A DNA stretch of 64,000 nt from Methylohalobius sp964654415 (lineage in GTDB: Bacteria > Pseudomonadota > Gammaproteobacteria > Methylococcales > Methylothermaceae): the NCBI GenBank assembly GCA_964654415.1, contig CAZZIP010000011.1, forward strand, positions 1-64,000. Reading direction: 5' to 3'. This document shows positions 1-9,610 of this stretch, piece after piece (within the stretch, counting starts at the first letter, position 1; each line of letters starts with the position of its first letter). Both the position numbers and the translations under genes were made by a program. The notes beneath the pieces were generated by a model. That model did not search any database. It was given only the letters and a program-made list of their open reading frames with translations, and was not told where the DNA came from.

Positions 1-341
1 ATTCTAAAAACAAGGACGCACCACACCGCGCCCTTCATAACCCAGCTTGCATACTAGCCCCAACCGGTACAACTTTTGGTCAGAATCCCTCCTCGACGGC
101 ATCATGGCCGAGCACCCCACGGCCAAAGACTTTGACTTCGACAAAGTCAGAGAAATCATCTAAGGAGTTCGGCTTTACCACTACTGAAATAGGTTCTAAT
201 AAATCGGGTAAAGCGACAGGCTGCTCCCAATCAGCAGAAAAGGCCTACGGGGATTGTTGTTGGCGTAGGCAAAGAATAAGGAAGGTATGGTTTGCTCGTA
301 AGAGATAAAAAGGTTTCGTACCAACCGTTGCGCTCAGGGTC
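1..341. other. intergenic start of window with a short ORF remnant
   Basis: No complete gene is visible here. On the plus strand a frame is open from about 41 to the TAA at 161-163. It ends in a plausible protein C-terminus (MAEHPTAKDFDFDKVREII) but has no convincing start, so it may be the tail of a truncated gene. From 164 to 341 I see no ORF, clear promoter or repeat, and the base composition looks more AT-rich than the operon to the right. Confidence 0.3.
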
Positions 342-1013
342 TTAGCACTCCATTACCTGCATTCCCGGCTCGGTGACGGTGTATGTGAATGTATCCCCCA
401 ATGGTCCCACCACTGGTTGTAATGTTCCAGAGTACAAGCAACCGCCGGTGTCACTGCCAAAGAACTTAACGCCATCGAAAGTAGCGGTTAAGGCAAGCGT
501 CTCAGGCGGCGTGTATTCGTTGGTAGCCCGCCTTTTGGCCACGCGGACTATACTTCGGAAAGTATGACAAAACGCCGCTTTAGGGGTGCACTCCTTCGGC
601 GGAGGAGGGAGATCTTCGGAATGCAGTACCCGCTGGTACCACCCGTTGGCTATGATTTGAGTGAGGTCATCGCCACCCCAACTGGCATAGATCTCAAATG
701 GTGGTAGCTTACTTGGGTCAAATCCCGAAGCAATGAGAATACTGCGGTCATAGAAAAAAAAGACTGGAGAAATCTCCGAGGGGTTTTCTCTCCACTTGGT
801 CCATCCATCGAAGGTTCGGAAAAACCAATCTTCCCCTAGGTGGACGGCAACGAAAGCCGAAGAAAACCTCGAATAAGCGCTCATGGGAGTTGGGATGAGT
901 GCCAAAGAGGTCGATCCGTTTTGATCGCGCGCAAACTCATAATCCCAATTTTCTTGGCTGCAAATCAGCCCTGAATAGCTGGTAAGCAAAACCAGCAAGG
1001 CATATTTTTTCAT
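342..1013 (-). CDS. secreted hypothetical protein
   Basis: The 223-residue protein starts with a clear Sec-type signal peptide: Lys-Lys, then a hydrophobic stretch to about residue 19. It is therefore probably periplasmic, secreted or surface-located. The mature part has scattered Trp/Phe/Tyr residues and Cys residues at about 141, 148, 192 and at the extreme C-terminus (ending MEC), which could form disulphides. I do not recognise a family. It lies downstream of the fadJ 3' end on the same strand, separated by about 70 bp, so cotranscription is possible. Its codon use looks more AT-rich than the fad genes, which hints at a different origin. The product being real is likely; its function is unknown. 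Confidence 0.6.
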   Translation of the reverse strand: MKKYALLVLLTSYSGLICSQENWDYEFARDQNGSTSLALIPTPMSAYSRFSSAFVAVHLGEDWFFRTFDGWTKWRENPSEISPVFFFYDRSILIASGFDPSKLPPFEIYASWGGDDLTQIIANGWYQRVLHSEDLPPPPKECTPKAAFCHTFRSIVRVAKRRATNEYTPPETLALTATFDGVKFFGSDTGGCLYSGTLQPVVGPLGDTFTYTVTEPGMQVMEC

Positions 1014-1081
1014 CTCATCCCCCTAGGCCGCAGGTGGTTAAGGCCTTAACATTTTCCAGACACTGGTGCCGTAAAAAATAC

Positions 1082-3097
1082 TTACAAACTGCTCCAGCCT
1101 GCATCCGGTTTAAACCTTGGTCCGTACTTTTGCGTAAGTTCCATAAGGCGCCGATAGCAAGCCTCGATGCCGCGTTTTCTCAAATAATGCATAGGTCCGC
1201 CGCGGAAGGGGGCAAAACCTGTCCCCAAAATCATTCCGGCGTCGATGAGGTCGGCGTCTTCCACGATCTTTTCGCGCAGAACTGCTACGCACTCGTTGAT
1301 CAGGCGCAGGATCAGTCTATCCTGGATGAGTTCTTGGGGAATGGGACTTATGCGCTTGAGCGCAATGGGTTTTCCGCCGCGGTATTGGTAGAAGCCTTCC
1401 CCGCTCTTGACCCCTAGCTTTCCAGAAGCGACTTTGGCGCGCAAAAGTTTTGGCACCTCCCCACCCAGCGCTTGAGTTAAAACTTCGGCCACGGCCAGGC
1501 AAACGTCCAAACCTACGGTGTCGGCAAGCTGGATCGGCCCCATAGGCATGCCGAATGCTACCGCTGCCTGATCTATGGCCTCTTGGGGGACGTGCTCTTC
1601 CAGAAGGAGCACTGCTTCTAAAAGATAAGGCATCAGCACCCGGTTGACCAAAAAGCCCGGCGCGCTTTTCACCGGAAGCGGTAACTTGTCTATAGCGCGG
1701 GCAAACGCACAGGCTTTTGCTACGGCGTTGGGGTCGGAAGATTCCCCGTGCACCACCTCCACCAGCGGCATCCTCGCGACCGGATTGAAAAAATGCAGTC
1801 CCACCAAGCGCTGCGGCTGTTGTAAAGCCTTGGCCAATTCCTCCAGTGGCAGGCTGGAGGTGTTGGTAGCCAGCAAAGCGTCCTCGCGAAGTTTGGGTTC
1901 GATCTGGCGGTAAAGGCTTTGTTTGGCTTCTCGGTTTTCCACGATCGCCTCGATCACCACCTCGGCCTTGGCAAGCTGTAGCCCTTTGCTGTCGGGAATA
2001 AACCGATCGCGTGCGGCGATCTCCTCGTGTTTGCGTTTGAAGGTGCGGGCAAATAACTGATAGGCCCGCTTGACTGCCGGAGCAATGTGTTTTGGAGAAA
2101 GGTCCTGGACGCTCGCTTTCAGGCCTTGCGCGCTGCACCAGGCGGCGATGTCGCCGCCCATCACTCCGGCGCCGACCACGTGGACGTGGCGGAAAACCTC
2201 TTCCCCGCGGCCAAAGTTTTTGAGCCGCTCGCGCAGGAAAAACACCCGCACTAGGTTTTGCGCCGTCTCGCTCAAGAGAAGTTCGGCCACCGACTCGGCT
2301 TCGGCTTGAAACATCGCCTCTTTAGCGCCAAAGCGCCGCCACAGCGAAATCAACGCATAAGGAGCCGGATAATGCTCAGGCCGCGCGCGTTTTGCGACCT
2401 GGCGGCGAAGATAGGCCGCCATAAGCGGGCGGATGGGAGCCAGATTGAGGAGCCTTAGCCGCCACGGGGGACGTTTGAGCAGCGGCCGAGTCGCAATAAG
2501 ATGCCGACAAGCGCGGTCTAAGTGACGCTCAGGAACCGCGTAGTCTAGCAGCCCAAGACGAAGGGCAGCCTGGGCGTCTAGGCTTTTCCCGGAAAGCATC
2601 AATTCAAACGCTTTAAGAACGCCTATGGTTCGGATCAAGCGCACGCTGCCGCCAAAACCCGGGTGGATGCCGAGCAGGATTTCAGGTAGTCCCAAGCGCG
2701 TCTTAGGATCGTCCAAAGCCACCCGGTAGCGGCAAGCCAATGCGAGTTCCAATCCACCGCCTAGGCAATAGCCATGGATTCTAGCTACGGTCGGGAAAGG
2801 CAGGGCCGCTAGGCGGTGAAACACCGCGTGGGCCTGGTTTATCAAAGCCAAAGCCTGATCGCGCGAAGAAATCTTCGTGAACTCTTTCACGTCGGCCCCG
2901 GCGCAAAAGCCGGAAGGTTTAGCCGAGCCTATGACTAATCCTTTGGGCGGTTTGGCTTCTAAGGAAGTGACAGCAGCTTCCAGTTCCTTGAGCACTTCGC
3001 CAGAGAGGACGTTGGCTGCGCTTTCTGCGGTATTAAGCCACAGCCAAGCTAAGCCTTCGGCGTCAGTTTCCAAACGGAAATGCTTAAACTCCGCCAC
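1082..3097 (-). CDS. fadJ: bifunctional enoyl-CoA hydratase / 3-hydroxyacyl-CoA dehydrogenase (FadJ/FadB alpha-subunit type)
   Basis: This 671-residue multifunctional beta-oxidation enzyme hydrates trans-2-enoyl-CoA and oxidises the L-3-hydroxyacyl-CoA to 3-ketoacyl-CoA with NAD+. Residues 1-200 form a crotonase domain, with GGGLELALA at 113-121 and LPEI at 137-140 carrying the two acidic residues expected for hydratase activity. The dehydrogenase half starts with the Rossmann motif VVGAGVMGG near 307-315, followed by LVGLHFFNPV containing the catalytic His. It is slightly shorter than E. coli FadJ/FadB (about 715-730). The GTG start at 3097 overlaps the thiolase gene by 14 nt, which implies translational coupling in an acyl-CoA dehydrogenase-thiolase-FadJ operon. 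The family assignment is firm; FadJ versus FadB rests on its pairing with a FadI-like thiolase. Confidence 0.9.
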   Translation of the reverse strand: MAEFKHFRLETDAEGLAWLWLNTAESAANVLSGEVLKELEAAVTSLEAKPPKGLVIGSAKPSGFCAGADVKEFTKISSRDQALALINQAHAVFHRLAALPFPTVARIHGYCLGGGLELALACRYRVALDDPKTRLGLPEILLGIHPGFGGSVRLIRTIGVLKAFELMLSGKSLDAQAALRLGLLDYAVPERHLDRACRHLIATRPLLKRPPWRLRLLNLAPIRPLMAAYLRRQVAKRARPEHYPAPYALISLWRRFGAKEAMFQAEAESVAELLLSETAQNLVRVFFLRERLKNFGRGEEVFRHVHVVGAGVMGGDIAAWCSAQGLKASVQDLSPKHIAPAVKRAYQLFARTFKRKHEEIAARDRFIPDSKGLQLAKAEVVIEAIVENREAKQSLYRQIEPKLREDALLATNTSSLPLEELAKALQQPQRLVGLHFFNPVARMPLVEVVHGESSDPNAVAKACAFARAIDKLPLPVKSAPGFLVNRVLMPYLLEAVLLLEEHVPQEAIDQAAVAFGMPMGPIQLADTVGLDVCLAVAEVLTQALGGEVPKLLRAKVASGKLGVKSGEGFYQYRGGKPIALKRISPIPQELIQDRLILRLINECVAVLREKIVEDADLIDAGMILGTGFAPFRGGPMHYLRKRGIEACYRRLMELTQKYGPRFKPDAGWSSL

Positions 3098-4400
3098 GCC
3101 CCACCTCCTCGACTCGCTCCAGCAGCATCGCCCCGCCTTGGCCTCCGCCGATGCACAGGGTCGCCACCCCCAATTTCCCGCCCCGCTCGGCCAGAACGCG
3201 CAAAAGGTGCAGCACGATGCGTGCCCCGCTCATGCCGACCGGATGGCCGACCGCGATCGCGCCGCCGTCGACGTTTAGGCGCGATCTGTCGATTTCCCCC
3301 AGCGCTCTTTTCAGGCCCAGCTCCTCGCGGCAGAAGCGCTCTGAGGCAAATGCCTTCAGGCAGGCGAGCACCTGCGCGGCGAAGGCTTCGTTGATCTCCC
3401 AATAGTCAATCTGGTCCAGGCGCAAGCCCTGGCGCTTAAGCAACGCCGAGCTAGCATATACCGGGCCCAGCCCCATCTGGGCTGGATCCAGTCCGGCCCA
3501 GGCGCAGTCTATAATCCTCCCCATGACCTGTAGACCGTAGCGCTCGACCGCCTCCTCGCTCGCCAGGATCACCCAAGCAGCCCCGTCGGTAACTTGTGAG
3601 CTGTTGCCTGCAGTGACGAGACCGAACTCGCGGTCGAAGGCCGGCTTGAGTTTGGCCAATTGTTCCAGGGTGACGTCGGGCCGCACGCCGTCATCGTGGT
3701 CGTAGTATTTCCCCTCCCCATCGTAAAGGGTCTCGATTTCGTCTGCGAGCCTGCCTTCGGCTTGGGCTTTGGCCAGGCGTTTGTGACTTTCCAAAGCATA
3801 GGCGTCTGCCTCTTCGCGCGAGATGGCAAAACGAAAGGCCAAAATCTCGGCAGTTTTGCCCATGATCAGACCTACCGTCGGGTCGGTCAGGCCGCGCACC
3901 AGGCCGATCACCGGAGCAAAGTGCGCACCCCGCAGGCGGGCAAGCTGGCGTAGCTTTTCGGGGAGAGTGCGCGCTTTTTGCCACTGGCCAAGCCAGATGA
4001 CCATTTTTTCGTTGTAGAGCACTGGGGCGTGGCTCATCGCCTCTGCGCCTCCGGCTAGGACCAGTGAACTTTGGCCACAGGCGATGTCGCGCGCGGCCGA
4101 GTCGATCGCTTGCATGCCGGAGCCGCAGTTGCGCTGCACCGTGAAGGCCGGCATCGCCCGCCCTAGCCCCAAGCGCAGAGCGACGATCCGGGCGAGGTTG
4201 GCCTCGTCCGGACCAGGAGCGGCACAGCCTAGGATCACCTGGTCCAGCTGGTTGGGCGCAAACGGCTGGCGCGCTAGCAAAGGTTGGGCGGCGCGCACGG
4301 CCAAATCGGCGGCGGTGAAAGGACCAGGCACCCCGCGCGCTTTCAGACACGGCGTGCGGCTACCGTCTACCACATAAACGGGGCGGGAGTTTTTTGCCAT
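3084..4400 (-). CDS. fadI: acetyl-CoA C-acyltransferase (FadI-like thiolase)
   Basis: This 438-residue thiolase cleaves 3-ketoacyl-CoA with CoA to give acetyl-CoA and a shortened acyl-CoA. The nucleophile Cys92 lies in QRNCGSGMQ. The C-terminal catalytic motifs GHPVGMSG (His) and LCIGGGQGGA (Cys) are both present, so the enzyme should be active. The length matches FadI-type thiolases (about 436) rather than the shorter FadA type. The ATG at 4400 directly abuts the fadE stop (TAAATG), with its GAGGAGGTG ribosome-binding site inside the fadE 3' end. Its own 3' end overlaps fadJ. The three genes form one tightly coupled fatty-acid degradation operon. Confidence 0.92.
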   Translation of the reverse strand: MAKNSRPVYVVDGSRTPCLKARGVPGPFTAADLAVRAAQPLLARQPFAPNQLDQVILGCAAPGPDEANLARIVALRLGLGRAMPAFTVQRNCGSGMQAIDSAARDIACGQSSLVLAGGAEAMSHAPVLYNEKMVIWLGQWQKARTLPEKLRQLARLRGAHFAPVIGLVRGLTDPTVGLIMGKTAEILAFRFAISREEADAYALESHKRLAKAQAEGRLADEIETLYDGEGKYYDHDDGVRPDVTLEQLAKLKPAFDREFGLVTAGNSSQVTDGAAWVILASEEAVERYGLQVMGRIIDCAWAGLDPAQMGLGPVYASSALLKRQGLRLDQIDYWEINEAFAAQVLACLKAFASERFCREELGLKRALGEIDRSRLNVDGGAIAVGHPVGMSGARIVLHLLRVLAERGGKLGVATLCIGGGQGGAMLLERVEEVGRGGV

Positions 4401-6833
4401 TTACACCTCCTCGGCGGCAAACTTTGTAGCAAGAAGCTTTTCCTCTTTGCCTGAAGGGAAGGCATCCACAGCGATGACTTCAAGGACTTGGGCCCAGGCT
4501 TGCCGTAGGCGCTCGGCCTCCTCGGGAAGGATCAAGCCTTCTTCAAGAGCGGCATCGATGGCACCGGGACCTGGCTTTAACCTGCCCGTTTTGACGCCTT
4601 TGCGCAGCTTTTTGTCGCTTTCGCTGGTCACTAGGGTCAACGCCAGTGCCTGCTCCAGGCGGGCAATCGGTTCGCTTGGGTCTTGGGGCAAAAACATCCC
4701 CGCCGTCAAGCGATCGCGGACAGGACCTGGGGTCTGGAGTAGAGAAACGATGGCCTGATCCAGCTGGTCGGGAGGTGGGCCAAAGCTTCTCCCCCAGGGC
4801 AACACCAGCTTTTTCACCACCCATCCCAGCCAGGGAACAGGATAGTTGGCCAAAAGCTCCACGATGGCCTGCTCGATGCGGGACAAGCACCAAGCCATCC
4901 CCCACTCTAACAAGGGGCGCTCAGATTCCGCTGATCCTGCCTCCAGGTGATAGCGCAAAAGGGCCGAGGCCAGATACAGGTGACTTAGAATATCCCCCAG
5001 GCGGGCAGATAGGCGTTCGCGCCGTTTGAGTTCTCCGCCTAAAACACCTAGGCTTAGGTCGCTTAAAACCGCAAGCGCAGCAGAAAATCGGCTTAAGTGT
5101 TGGAGGTGGCGGCGGTAAGGGCCGAAAGTGCGCGCCAGGTAGCCGTGGGAGAAGCTCAAAAGAACACAGCGCACCAGGTTTTGCAACGCCAGTCCCAAAT
5201 GCCCCATCAGCGCCCGGTCGAAAGCGGCGAGATCGGAGGCAGAAGCCGCCTGCATCTCTGCCAGGAGATATGGATGGCAGCGGATCGCCCCTTGGCCGTA
5301 GATGATCATCGAGCGGGTCAAGATATTGGCCCCTTCCACGGTAATGCTGATCGGGATTGCCTGATACAGCGTACCCAGATGATTGCGCGGCCCCTGCATG
5401 ATGGCTTTGCCGCCGTGCACGTCCATGGCAGCGTTGACCAAAAGGCGCATGGCCTCGGTAGTGTGGTACTTCAAGATCGCCGAAGCTACCACCGGGCGGA
5501 TCCCGCGGTCGATAGCACCCAAAGTCAAAATCCGCCCAGCCTCGATCAGATAAGTCAGGCCGCCGACTCTTCCTAAGGCTTCGGCGACCCCCTCGAAGGC
5601 GCTGATGGGAAGATCGAACTGATGCCGGATGCGGGCATAGGCAAAAGTCGTTCGGCATGCCAGCTTAGCGGCGGCAGCGGACAGGGCCGGCAGGGAAATT
5701 CCGCGCCCTTCTGCCAGGCACTCCATCAGCATCCGCCAACCCTGCCCGACTCCGGCGCGCCCGCCCACCACCCAGTCCAGCGGGATAAACACGTCTCGGC
5801 CCGAGGTAGGGCCGTTCTGAAAGGGGATATCCATCGGATTGTGGCGGGCCCCGATCTCGACCCCAGGAGTGGCAGTCGGGATGAGGGCCAAAGTGATTCC
5901 TAAATCTTCCGTAACGCCGAGCAAGCGGTCGGGATCGTAGAGTTTAAAGGCCAGCCCCAGCAAGGTGGCCACCGGCGCCAGGGTGATGTAGCGCTTGTCC
6001 CAGTTCAAAAGGACGCCCAAAACGTCCTTTTCACCTCCGAAATCTCGCCGGCAGACGATGCCAGTATCGGTCATGGCGCCAGCGTCGGAACCTGCCTCGG
6101 GGCTGGTCAAGGCAAAGCACGGAATCTCCTCGCCCCGCGCCAAGCGCGGAAGATAGTATTCTTTCTGCTCCTGGGTGCCATACTTTAAAATCAACTCTCC
6201 AGGCCCCAAAGAGTTGGGCACCATCACCGTGACGCCAGCGGTGAGGCTGCGGCTGGCGATCTTGAGCACGACCTCGGAATGGGCGCGGGCGGAAAATCCA
6301 AGCCCGCCGTACTGGCGCGGTAAGACCAAGCCGAAGAAGCGGTTTTCCTTGAGGAACTGCCAGACCTCCGGCGGCAAATCCTGGAGCTGGCGGGTGATCT
6401 GCCAATCGTCGAGCATCCGGCATAGTTCCTCCACTGGCCCGTTGAGGAAGGCCTGTTCTTCCTCGGTCAGGGGCTTAAGGGGGAAACTCAAGAGCTTTTT
6501 CCAGTCCGGCTGGCCGCCTAAGAGTTCGGCTTCCCACCAAACCTCGCCGGCTTCTAAAGCTTCGCGCTCGGTGCGCGACAGTTCCGGCAAGAGCTTGCGC
6601 ACCAGCTTCAACACTGGCGCGCTGAACAGACGGCGGCGCAGCGGCGCCAGGTTTAAAACCAAAAGCGCAGGCAGGATCAAAAACCACGCGGCTGCAAGCG
6701 CGATCGGACCGGCAAGCTCAAGCGCGGTCCCGACGACCAAAATCCCCACCAATGTCAAGGTCCAAGCTTTAAGCCCGGCGCCGACGAACGCCAAGGTCAA
6801 AAAGGCGGCGATCAGGGCAAGGCTCAGCGCCAT
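4401..6833 (-). CDS. fadE: acyl-CoA dehydrogenase, long FadE type
   Basis: The 810-residue length is close to E. coli FadE (814) and much longer than ordinary acyl-CoA dehydrogenases (about 380). The first 65 residues are strongly hydrophobic and should anchor the protein in the inner membrane, as in other FadE proteins. The flavin/substrate region follows, including ALTSPEAGSDAG near residue 245 and VEGANILTRS near 505. The C-terminal extension is typical of the family. The enzyme inserts the trans-2 double bond into acyl-CoA in the first beta-oxidation step. It is the first gene of the fadE-fadI-fadJ operon and is read divergently from the small membrane gene at 6909, so the 75-bp intergenic stretch should carry the operon promoter. 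Confidence 0.93.
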   Translation of the reverse strand: MALSLALIAAFLTLAFVGAGLKAWTLTLVGILVVGTALELAGPIALAAAWFLILPALLVLNLAPLRRRLFSAPVLKLVRKLLPELSRTEREALEAGEVWWEAELLGGQPDWKKLLSFPLKPLTEEEQAFLNGPVEELCRMLDDWQITRQLQDLPPEVWQFLKENRFFGLVLPRQYGGLGFSARAHSEVVLKIASRSLTAGVTVMVPNSLGPGELILKYGTQEQKEYYLPRLARGEEIPCFALTSPEAGSDAGAMTDTGIVCRRDFGGEKDVLGVLLNWDKRYITLAPVATLLGLAFKLYDPDRLLGVTEDLGITLALIPTATPGVEIGARHNPMDIPFQNGPTSGRDVFIPLDWVVGGRAGVGQGWRMLMECLAEGRGISLPALSAAAAKLACRTTFAYARIRHQFDLPISAFEGVAEALGRVGGLTYLIEAGRILTLGAIDRGIRPVVASAILKYHTTEAMRLLVNAAMDVHGGKAIMQGPRNHLGTLYQAIPISITVEGANILTRSMIIYGQGAIRCHPYLLAEMQAASASDLAAFDRALMGHLGLALQNLVRCVLLSFSHGYLARTFGPYRRHLQHLSRFSAALAVLSDLSLGVLGGELKRRERLSARLGDILSHLYLASALLRYHLEAGSAESERPLLEWGMAWCLSRIEQAIVELLANYPVPWLGWVVKKLVLPWGRSFGPPPDQLDQAIVSLLQTPGPVRDRLTAGMFLPQDPSEPIARLEQALALTLVTSESDKKLRKGVKTGRLKPGPGAIDAALEEGLILPEEAERLRQAWAQVLEVIAVDAFPSGKEEKLLATKFAAEEV

Positions 6834-6908
6834 ACTGCCGTCCTCAAGTTACAAAAAATCAAATATAGCGCTGCCGGGCGCAGGGGAGCAAGTGCTAAGC
6901 TAAGCAAG

Positions 6909-7124
6909 ATGGCGAAAAAATCGTTTTTAAAAACCACTTACGCCACCGCCAGGCGGCTGGCGGTCGCCTTGATCGGCGGCAGCTTGATCCTGTTTGGGGT
7001 GATAATGATCATCTTCCCAGGGCCTGCGCTTTTGCTGATCCCGTTGGGACTGGCGGTGCTAGGCGTGGAGTTTGCTTGGGCGCGGCGCTGGCTGCGGCGC
7101 TTGAAGCAGAAAACCTTCGGCTAG
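6909..7124 (+). CDS. small two-helix membrane protein with FPGP motif (PGPGW-type)
   Basis: This 71-residue protein has a basic N-terminus, two closely spaced hydrophobic helices (about 17-52) separated by FPGPALLL, and a very basic tail (RRWLRRLKQK). The motif and layout match the small PGPGW-type transmembrane family (TIGR02611-like), whose function is unknown. It is probably an inner-membrane protein. It is convergent with, and overlaps by 4 nt, the spermidine-synthase-like gene. It is divergent from fadE. Confidence 0.7.
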   Translation: MAKKSFLKTTYATARRLAVALIGGSLILFGVIMIIFPGPALLLIPLGLAVLGVEFAWARRWLRRLKQKTFG

Positions 7125-9544
7125 CCCCCAAAACGCCAAGAGCGTCCAAGCAGCAGGCCGGCCGCCAGATAAGCGAGTAGCCCCAAGCCGATCACGGCGG
7201 TCAGCCCCAGATGGATCGAAAGCACGCTGGCCAGAACTGCGCCGGTGACCGATGCGCAGCCGTTTGCCGCAAAGGCCCAGCTTATCCCTTGCGGCCAGTG
7301 CCTAGCCAGCTTTGCCATCCCGAGCGGGAAGGGCATGCCCATGCACCAGGCAAGCGGCGCGAGTAAAGCTTGGGTGAGGACGATTTTGAGCCAGTCCGAA
7401 GCCGAAGCTGTAGTTTCGATCAGCCAAGGGAGAAAGCGCAAATCCCAAAGCGCCAGCCCCAGAATGCCGAACACCGGCCACCACGGCGAAAATCGTCGAA
7501 GCCGCTTTCTAAGCAGTTCCAGCGAGGCGCTTCCCAAACCCGCCCAAAACAACACGCCAGCGAGAACCACGGCGACGGCGTACAAGGGGTGGGAAAGGTA
7601 GAGGATGAATTTCTGGATCAAAGCGATTTCCACAAAGATGAAACCTAGACCCAGCGCAAAAAAGTAGCCTAAAACTTTGCCGGTAGGCAGTTCCCCGCGG
7701 GGTAGGCCGCGGGAGAAAAGCGGGGCTGCGATCAAAAGAGCGCTCAAAAGCACAAGCTGCCCCAGGCTTCCTAGCAGCAAAAGATAAGCGCTGTCTAGGA
7801 GCGCGATTCCGCCGTGGACGCGCAGTCCCCAAAGCTCTTTGAGCGATGACCACTTAAAAGTATGGAAGAAATAGGGCCGATCGTCGCTGGCCGGGCGCAC
7901 GTCGAATTTATAAGCGGAAAAGAACGTTGGGTCGTTCTCCAAAATAGCCAAGGCAGCTTGGTGGTAATAGTCTTCAGGCAAGCGGTGGAAAAGGTTGCCT
8001 TCTTCTGGCCGCATTCCTTGGAAATAGGCGGGATCAAAGCCGCGCTCGCGACAGAACTTTCTGACCGCATCGATTTCTTGGGTAGTAACCGGAGAAAGCT
8101 TGGCAATTAAAGTGATGGTGTTCCAGCTTCTGATCCAAATAAGGTGTCGCCCTGGGTCTTGAATTCCAAGCTGGCTTAAGGCCGCTACTGCAGTAGCAAA
8201 TAGCTTCAACTCCTCGCGCGGTGGGGTGCGGGTCCAGCGGGTGATGGCCAGTATCCCCTTGGGAGTTAAGTGGGAGAGGTAAGTAGCCAAGCCTTCGACA
8301 GTGTAGAGATAGGTCTCGCTTAAGGCATGGAGGCCGGAAGAGGCGGTGTTGAAGGCATCCAAAAGCGCCATCTGGATCAGGTCGTAGCGCTTTGAGCTGG
8401 CAGTCACAAAGCCGCGCGCTTCAGAAAGGTAAAGGCGGACCTGGGGGAGTTGGTACAAGCGACCTGCAAAATCGGCAAAATCTTCTTTAACCAGTGCGAC
8501 CTGGTTGGGATCCAGCTCCACCGCATCGACACTTTCGGCTTGGTGATACAAAGCCTGGAGCACCTCCATTCCCCCACCTGCACCCAGCACCAAAACGCGC
8601 GGGCGTACCAGCAGATGATAAGGCAACGCCGAAGGCATCTGATCGAGGAAAGCCAAGGGTTCTGGCCTGCCGTCGAAGCGAGTGATGACGCTTGGTCCCT
8701 CGCCGTCGGTGAAGACCGCAAGCTGGGGGGGAATCTGCTTGGGATTCATCAGGCTCAGACCCGGGGCGTGGCGAAACGGCACCTTGGAATTTTCAACCAC
8801 GGTCAAGAGCCCCAAAGGACCGGAACGCTGCCGGACGATTTTGGACCCCATCACCGCCAGCGCCTGGCTGAGCGGCTTGTAGGGAGAAAGCTGTAAGGGC
8901 AAATCGTTTGCCTCCACTGCCCACAACCCGGCTGCTGCCAAGATCACCAAGGCTCCTATTCTGGGACTTAAGCCAAGTCCAAACCAGGCCAGGGCTGCGG
9001 CCAGCCAGGTAGCGGCGGCGATGAGGCTAAGCACTGTCAAGGGAAAGAACAGTTTAAGGAGGACGACTACTCCCAAGGCCCCTGAAGCCGCGCCTACTAG
9101 GTCGAAGGCATAAATCCGGCTGGCGTACGCGCCAAAACGAATCAAAGCCAGGCAGGTGGCGCTTGCGGCAAACAAAAACGGCCACAGCAGAATGCAATAG
9201 ACCGCCATCAAGCGCAGCCATTGGTTGGGGTCCCACAGAAGCTCTAAGGGGTTGAAGGCGATGGTTTGGGCCAACCAAAACCCACCCGTCAGGCTGGCTC
9301 CAAAAGCCAGGCAGGTGGCAGGAAACAGCCTGGCGAACTGGCGCCTGGCAAAATCTTTTATCAAGGTGATCAAAGTGCCGCTGGCGCCGTAGCCCAAGAG
9401 CGCCAGGCTGATGATGACGTAGGCAAAATGGTGCCACTGGATAATGGACAAAAGCCGCATGAGCAAAATTTCGCTCCCTAAGGCGCAAGCCGAGACAAGG
9501 CCAACGGCAAGGAGCAGAAGAAAGGGCGGAGTGGTTTCGGCCAT
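7121..9544 (-). CDS. membrane-embedded spermidine synthase-like (polyamine aminopropyltransferase-fold) protein
   Basis: The protein has about 807 residues from the chosen ATG at 9544. A longer in-frame extension to 9622 exists but would run into the divergent cytochrome gene. A block of hydrophobic helices covers the first 230 residues. It is followed by a soluble SAM-methyltransferase-like core containing VLVLGAGGGMEVLQAL and the acidic VDAVELDPNQV, then a second membrane block after about residue 600. This arrangement is known for membrane-fused spermidine-synthase homologues, whose substrate is generally not established. True aminopropyltransferase activity should not be assumed. No polyamine genes are nearby. 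Confidence 0.75.
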   Translation of the reverse strand: MAETTPPFLLLLAVGLVSACALGSEILLMRLLSIIQWHHFAYVIISLALLGYGASGTLITLIKDFARRQFARLFPATCLAFGASLTGGFWLAQTIAFNPLELLWDPNQWLRLMAVYCILLWPFLFAASATCLALIRFGAYASRIYAFDLVGAASGALGVVVLLKLFFPLTVLSLIAAATWLAAALAWFGLGLSPRIGALVILAAAGLWAVEANDLPLQLSPYKPLSQALAVMGSKIVRQRSGPLGLLTVVENSKVPFRHAPGLSLMNPKQIPPQLAVFTDGEGPSVITRFDGRPEPLAFLDQMPSALPYHLLVRPRVLVLGAGGGMEVLQALYHQAESVDAVELDPNQVALVKEDFADFAGRLYQLPQVRLYLSEARGFVTASSKRYDLIQMALLDAFNTASSGLHALSETYLYTVEGLATYLSHLTPKGILAITRWTRTPPREELKLFATAVAALSQLGIQDPGRHLIWIRSWNTITLIAKLSPVTTQEIDAVRKFCRERGFDPAYFQGMRPEEGNLFHRLPEDYYHQAALAILENDPTFFSAYKFDVRPASDDRPYFFHTFKWSSLKELWGLRVHGGIALLDSAYLLLLGSLGQLVLLSALLIAAPLFSRGLPRGELPTGKVLGYFFALGLGFIFVEIALIQKFILYLSHPLYAVAVVLAGVLFWAGLGSASLELLRKRLRRFSPWWPVFGILGLALWDLRFLPWLIETTASASDWLKIVLTQALLAPLAWCMGMPFPLGMAKLARHWPQGISWAFAANGCASVTGAVLASVLSIHLGLTAVIGLGLLAYLAAGLLLGRSWRFGG

Positions 9545-9610
9545 CGCTTTTTTTCTGGTCGTCGATCTATGATCGGGTAAAATCTTTGAATAAAGCCCAA
9601 ATCGTGTAGG